From an uncultured Anaerolineae bacterium (lineage in GTDB: Bacteria > Chloroflexota > Anaerolineae > Anaerolineales > Villigracilaceae): a stretch of DNA of 9,591 nucleotides. The DNA lies in NCBI GenBank assembly GCA_903854805.1, contig CAINXK010000555.1, forward strand, positions 1 through 9,591, written 5' to 3'. Both the position numbers and the translations under genes were made by a program. Below are positions 8,285-9,591 of this stretch, piece after piece. The notes under the pieces were generated by a model. It did not search any database and was not told the DNA's origin. It saw only the letters and a list, made by a program, of their open reading frames with translations. Numbering within the stretch: position 1 is the stretch's first letter; each line of letters begins with the position of its first letter.

Positions 8285-8432
8285 ATTTGCCTATCCATGC
8301 TGCGATTAATTTTGGCTTGTCTTGTTCAACAAACCATTGAAATATCCAACAAAAACAGCCTGGAGATAACACTTAACTACACCCCAGACGGATACGTCCA
8401 GGTGCGTGCGGCTATCATCAGCACGGTGGTAT

Positions 8433-8511
8433 CACCACTATCTCAACTCAATCCACGACTTTGAGAACCCCAGGATGGCAAGCTCAGACATGGGTCTTTC
8501 TGATAGTGGTG
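8433..8511. repeat. Separated inverted repeat, 10-bp arms
   Basis: CACCACTATC (8433-8442) and GATAGTGGTG (8502-8511) are exact reverse complements 59 nt apart. The left arm also overlaps a small local stem (GGTG 8425-8428 with CACC 8433-8436), so two alternative pairings are possible. It lies about 150-230 nt upstream of the orphan kinase start. It may be a paired operator, a remnant of an element, or chance. Confidence 0.4.
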
Positions 8512-8595
8512 CCCTTATTGATGTGAACATTGCTTGTGGCTGATTTGCTTCCAAAACCAGATAAGATTATAACCTAAATCAGGATCAACCGTCCG

Positions 8596-8621
8596 GTCTG
8601 GATCGACAGTCTGGATCGAAG
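8596..8621. repeat. Two-copy 13-nt tandem repeat
   Basis: Copies at 8596-8608 and 8609-8621 share GTCTGGATCGA and differ only in the last two bases. A related GTCTGATC follows near 8638. It lies just beyond the stop codon of the GGDEF remnant. No function can be inferred. Confidence 0.5.
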
Positions 8622-8646
8622 GCGAGCCAGGGCAGCGGTCTGATCT

Positions 8647-8905
8647 TTAATCCATCTCCATTGCCACGCGATTGCGTCCTTCTTCTTTCGCCCGGTAAAG
8701 CGCCTGGTCAGCCCTGCTCAAAAACATATCAAAGGTTTCCTGGTCGCCTGATAAACTGGCAATCCCAGAACTGATGGAAATTGAGACCAGCTTGCCATCC
8801 AGCTCAAATGAAACAGCCATTAGCGTCTGACGGATACGCTCCATCACAATCTAGGCCTGATCGCGATTCGCTTCCGGCATTAACACGGCAAACCCCCTAC
8901 AAGAA
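8647..8905 (-). pseudogene. Remnant of a GGDEF (diguanylate cyclase) gene, catalytic motif lost
   Basis: The minus strand encodes the C-terminal part of a GGDEF domain, the enzyme that makes c-di-GMP from two GTP. Recognisable landmarks are FAVLMPEANRDQA, then IVMERIRQTL, SISISSGIA, and the family's ending RADQALYRAKEEGRNRV. Two lesions are visible. An in-frame TAG at 8851-8853 splits FAVLMPEANRDQA from IVMERIRQ. At 8893-8900, where a GG(D/E)EF motif should precede FAVL, only about R-G remains (AGG GGG before TTT GCC), so the active-site loop is deleted. Nothing resembling the first half of the domain is visible between here and the E1-beta stop codon, about 70 nt upstream. The 66-residue open stretch 8647-8847 should not be annotated as a working gene. 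The clear readability of the rest suggests decay is fairly recent. Confidence 0.85.
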
Positions 8906-8972
8906 AATTTGCGGCTGCTCCCCCCGCCCTATTAAAATTTTTCTGGATAATAAACACTACCCGTGATCCTGT

Positions 8973-9591
8973 TTATTTTCCATCCGTCAGCTGCATGGCA
9001 GCCGCCACGATCCGGTCCACGTTCGGCAAAGTCGCATCCTCCAGATGCCGGGCATACGGAATGGTGGTCTGTGTACAAACCCGCGCATACCTGAAGTCCA
9101 ACCCGGCCTCCAACGCCACCGCTGCCAGCTCACCAGACAGGCCAAAACCCTGGTAGTCTTCATCTACAACCAGCAGCCGGTGGGTATGCGCAAGCTCACT
9201 GCAGAGCGTGTTCTTATCCAACGGCGCCACCCAGCGCAGATCAATCACTCCCGCCGAAATCCCCTGGCGCTCCAGGATGCCGGCGGCCTGCAGCGCGCGG
9301 TGCACCCCGACCCCCAGTGTTGCAATCGTCAGATCAGAACCCGGACGACAGACAGAGGCCACACCCACTGGCAGCGGCTTCCAGATCTGCGGCACTGGCC
9401 CACGCGCCCCAAGCGCTGGCACATCATAACTGACCGTATCACGCCCGCCCGAGCCGAGGAAATCCAGCCAGACCGGCGAGATCAGCTTGTGTTCCATAAA
9501 CACCACCGGCGAACCCAATCCCAGCGCCGCAAGCATCAATCCGCCCGCGTCAGCCGGATTGGACGGCACCACCACACTCAAACCGGGAATA
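8973..9591 (-). CDS. Alpha-ketoacid dehydrogenase E1 component beta subunit (transketolase-like), C-terminal part, cut by right edge
   Basis: 205 residues of a thiamine-diphosphate enzyme beta subunit are visible, the rest lying beyond the edge. The gene reads from the edge as IPGLSVVVPSNPADAGGLM, so the in-frame TTG at 9581 is not the start. Family landmarks follow in order: PVVFMEHK; GVASVCRPGSDLTIATLGVG, opening the transketolase C-terminal domain; ISAGVIDLRWVAPLD; RLLVVDEDYQGFGLSGELAA; and TTIPYARHLEDATLPNVDRIV near the end. This subunit pairs with an E1-alpha to decarboxylate pyruvate, acetoin or a branched-chain 2-oxoacid and feed a lipoyl E2. The sequence cannot tell which substrate. 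Between EHK and the PVGVA start of the last domain there is a longer segment (LGSGGRDTV to VPQIWKPL) than in typical PdhB. Its DNA is richer in GC than the sensory genes. An E1-alpha or E2 partner would be expected outside the window. Confidence 0.88.
   Translation of the reverse strand, partial: IPGLSVVVPSNPADAGGLMLAALGLGSPVVFMEHKLISPVWLDFLGSGGRDTVSYDVPALGARGPVPQIWKPLPVGVASVCRPGSDLTIATLGVGVHRALQAAGILERQGISAGVIDLRWVAPLDKNTLCSELAHTHRLLVVDEDYQGFGLSGELAAVALEAGLDFRYARVCTQTTIPYARHLEDATLPNVDRIVAAAMQLTDGK

Larger units (their letters stand above)
8285..8646. other. 362-nt intergenic region upstream of the orphan kinase
   Basis: I see no gene here. It should contain the promoter of the orphan kinase on the minus strand. 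AT-rich DNA at about 8300-8330 (TTGTTG and TTGAAC near TAAT) could serve, but the spacing is poor. It also carries a 10-bp inverted repeat with distant arms and a two-copy 13-nt tandem repeat. Confidence 0.5.

Noticed and set aside
8911..8927. Possible terminator (GCGG/CCGC stem) after the E1-beta gene
   Set aside because: Only a 4-bp stem with a 9-nt loop; too weak to call despite the AAAUUUUCUU that follows on the minus strand.

Overview
All recognisable genes lie on the minus strand. In transcription order they are: a thiamine-diphosphate enzyme E1-beta gene cut by the right edge, a decayed GGDEF gene, an orphan sensor kinase, a second sensor kinase with its response regulator, and a methyl-accepting chemotaxis receptor cut by the left edge. 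The content is typical of a free-living, signal-rich bacterium of mid GC. Chains of PAS domains ahead of HisKA or HisKA_3 cores, together with this E1-beta style, would fit Chloroflexota (Anaerolineae-like). That is a tentative inference, since no ribosomal or other marker gene is present.

Layout. 1-767: N-terminal part of a chemotaxis receptor (first TM segment, helical-bundle sensor, second TM segment, HAMP). 768-1177: leader and intergenic DNA with a perfect 18-bp hairpin and weaker stems. 1178-1828: NarL/FixJ response regulator. 1831-4491: its likely partner, an 886-aa kinase with a polytopic membrane sensor, three PAS domains and a HisKA_3 core; the two genes are 2 nt apart. 4492-5073: noncoding as far as I can see. 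5074-5111: a strong hairpin terminator. 5117-8284: a 1055-aa kinase with a CHASE-type extracytoplasmic domain, four PAS domains and a HisKA core, with no adjacent regulator. 8285-8646: noncoding with small repeats. 8647-8905: GGDEF pseudogene lacking its catalytic motif. 8973-9591: C-terminal two-thirds or so of an E1-beta subunit, richer in GC than the sensory genes.

How the parts fit. The kinase-regulator pair forms one complete two-component system whose regulator should bind DNA. The orphan kinase must signal to a regulator elsewhere. The receptor would feed a CheA/CheW array. The GGDEF remnant shows a c-di-GMP gene once stood beside these sensors. I see no tRNA, rRNA, CRISPR, transposase or integrase. 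I also see no convincing new system; the best leads are the GGDEF remnant, the structured leader before the chemotaxis receptor, and the unclassified membrane sensor of the 886-aa kinase.
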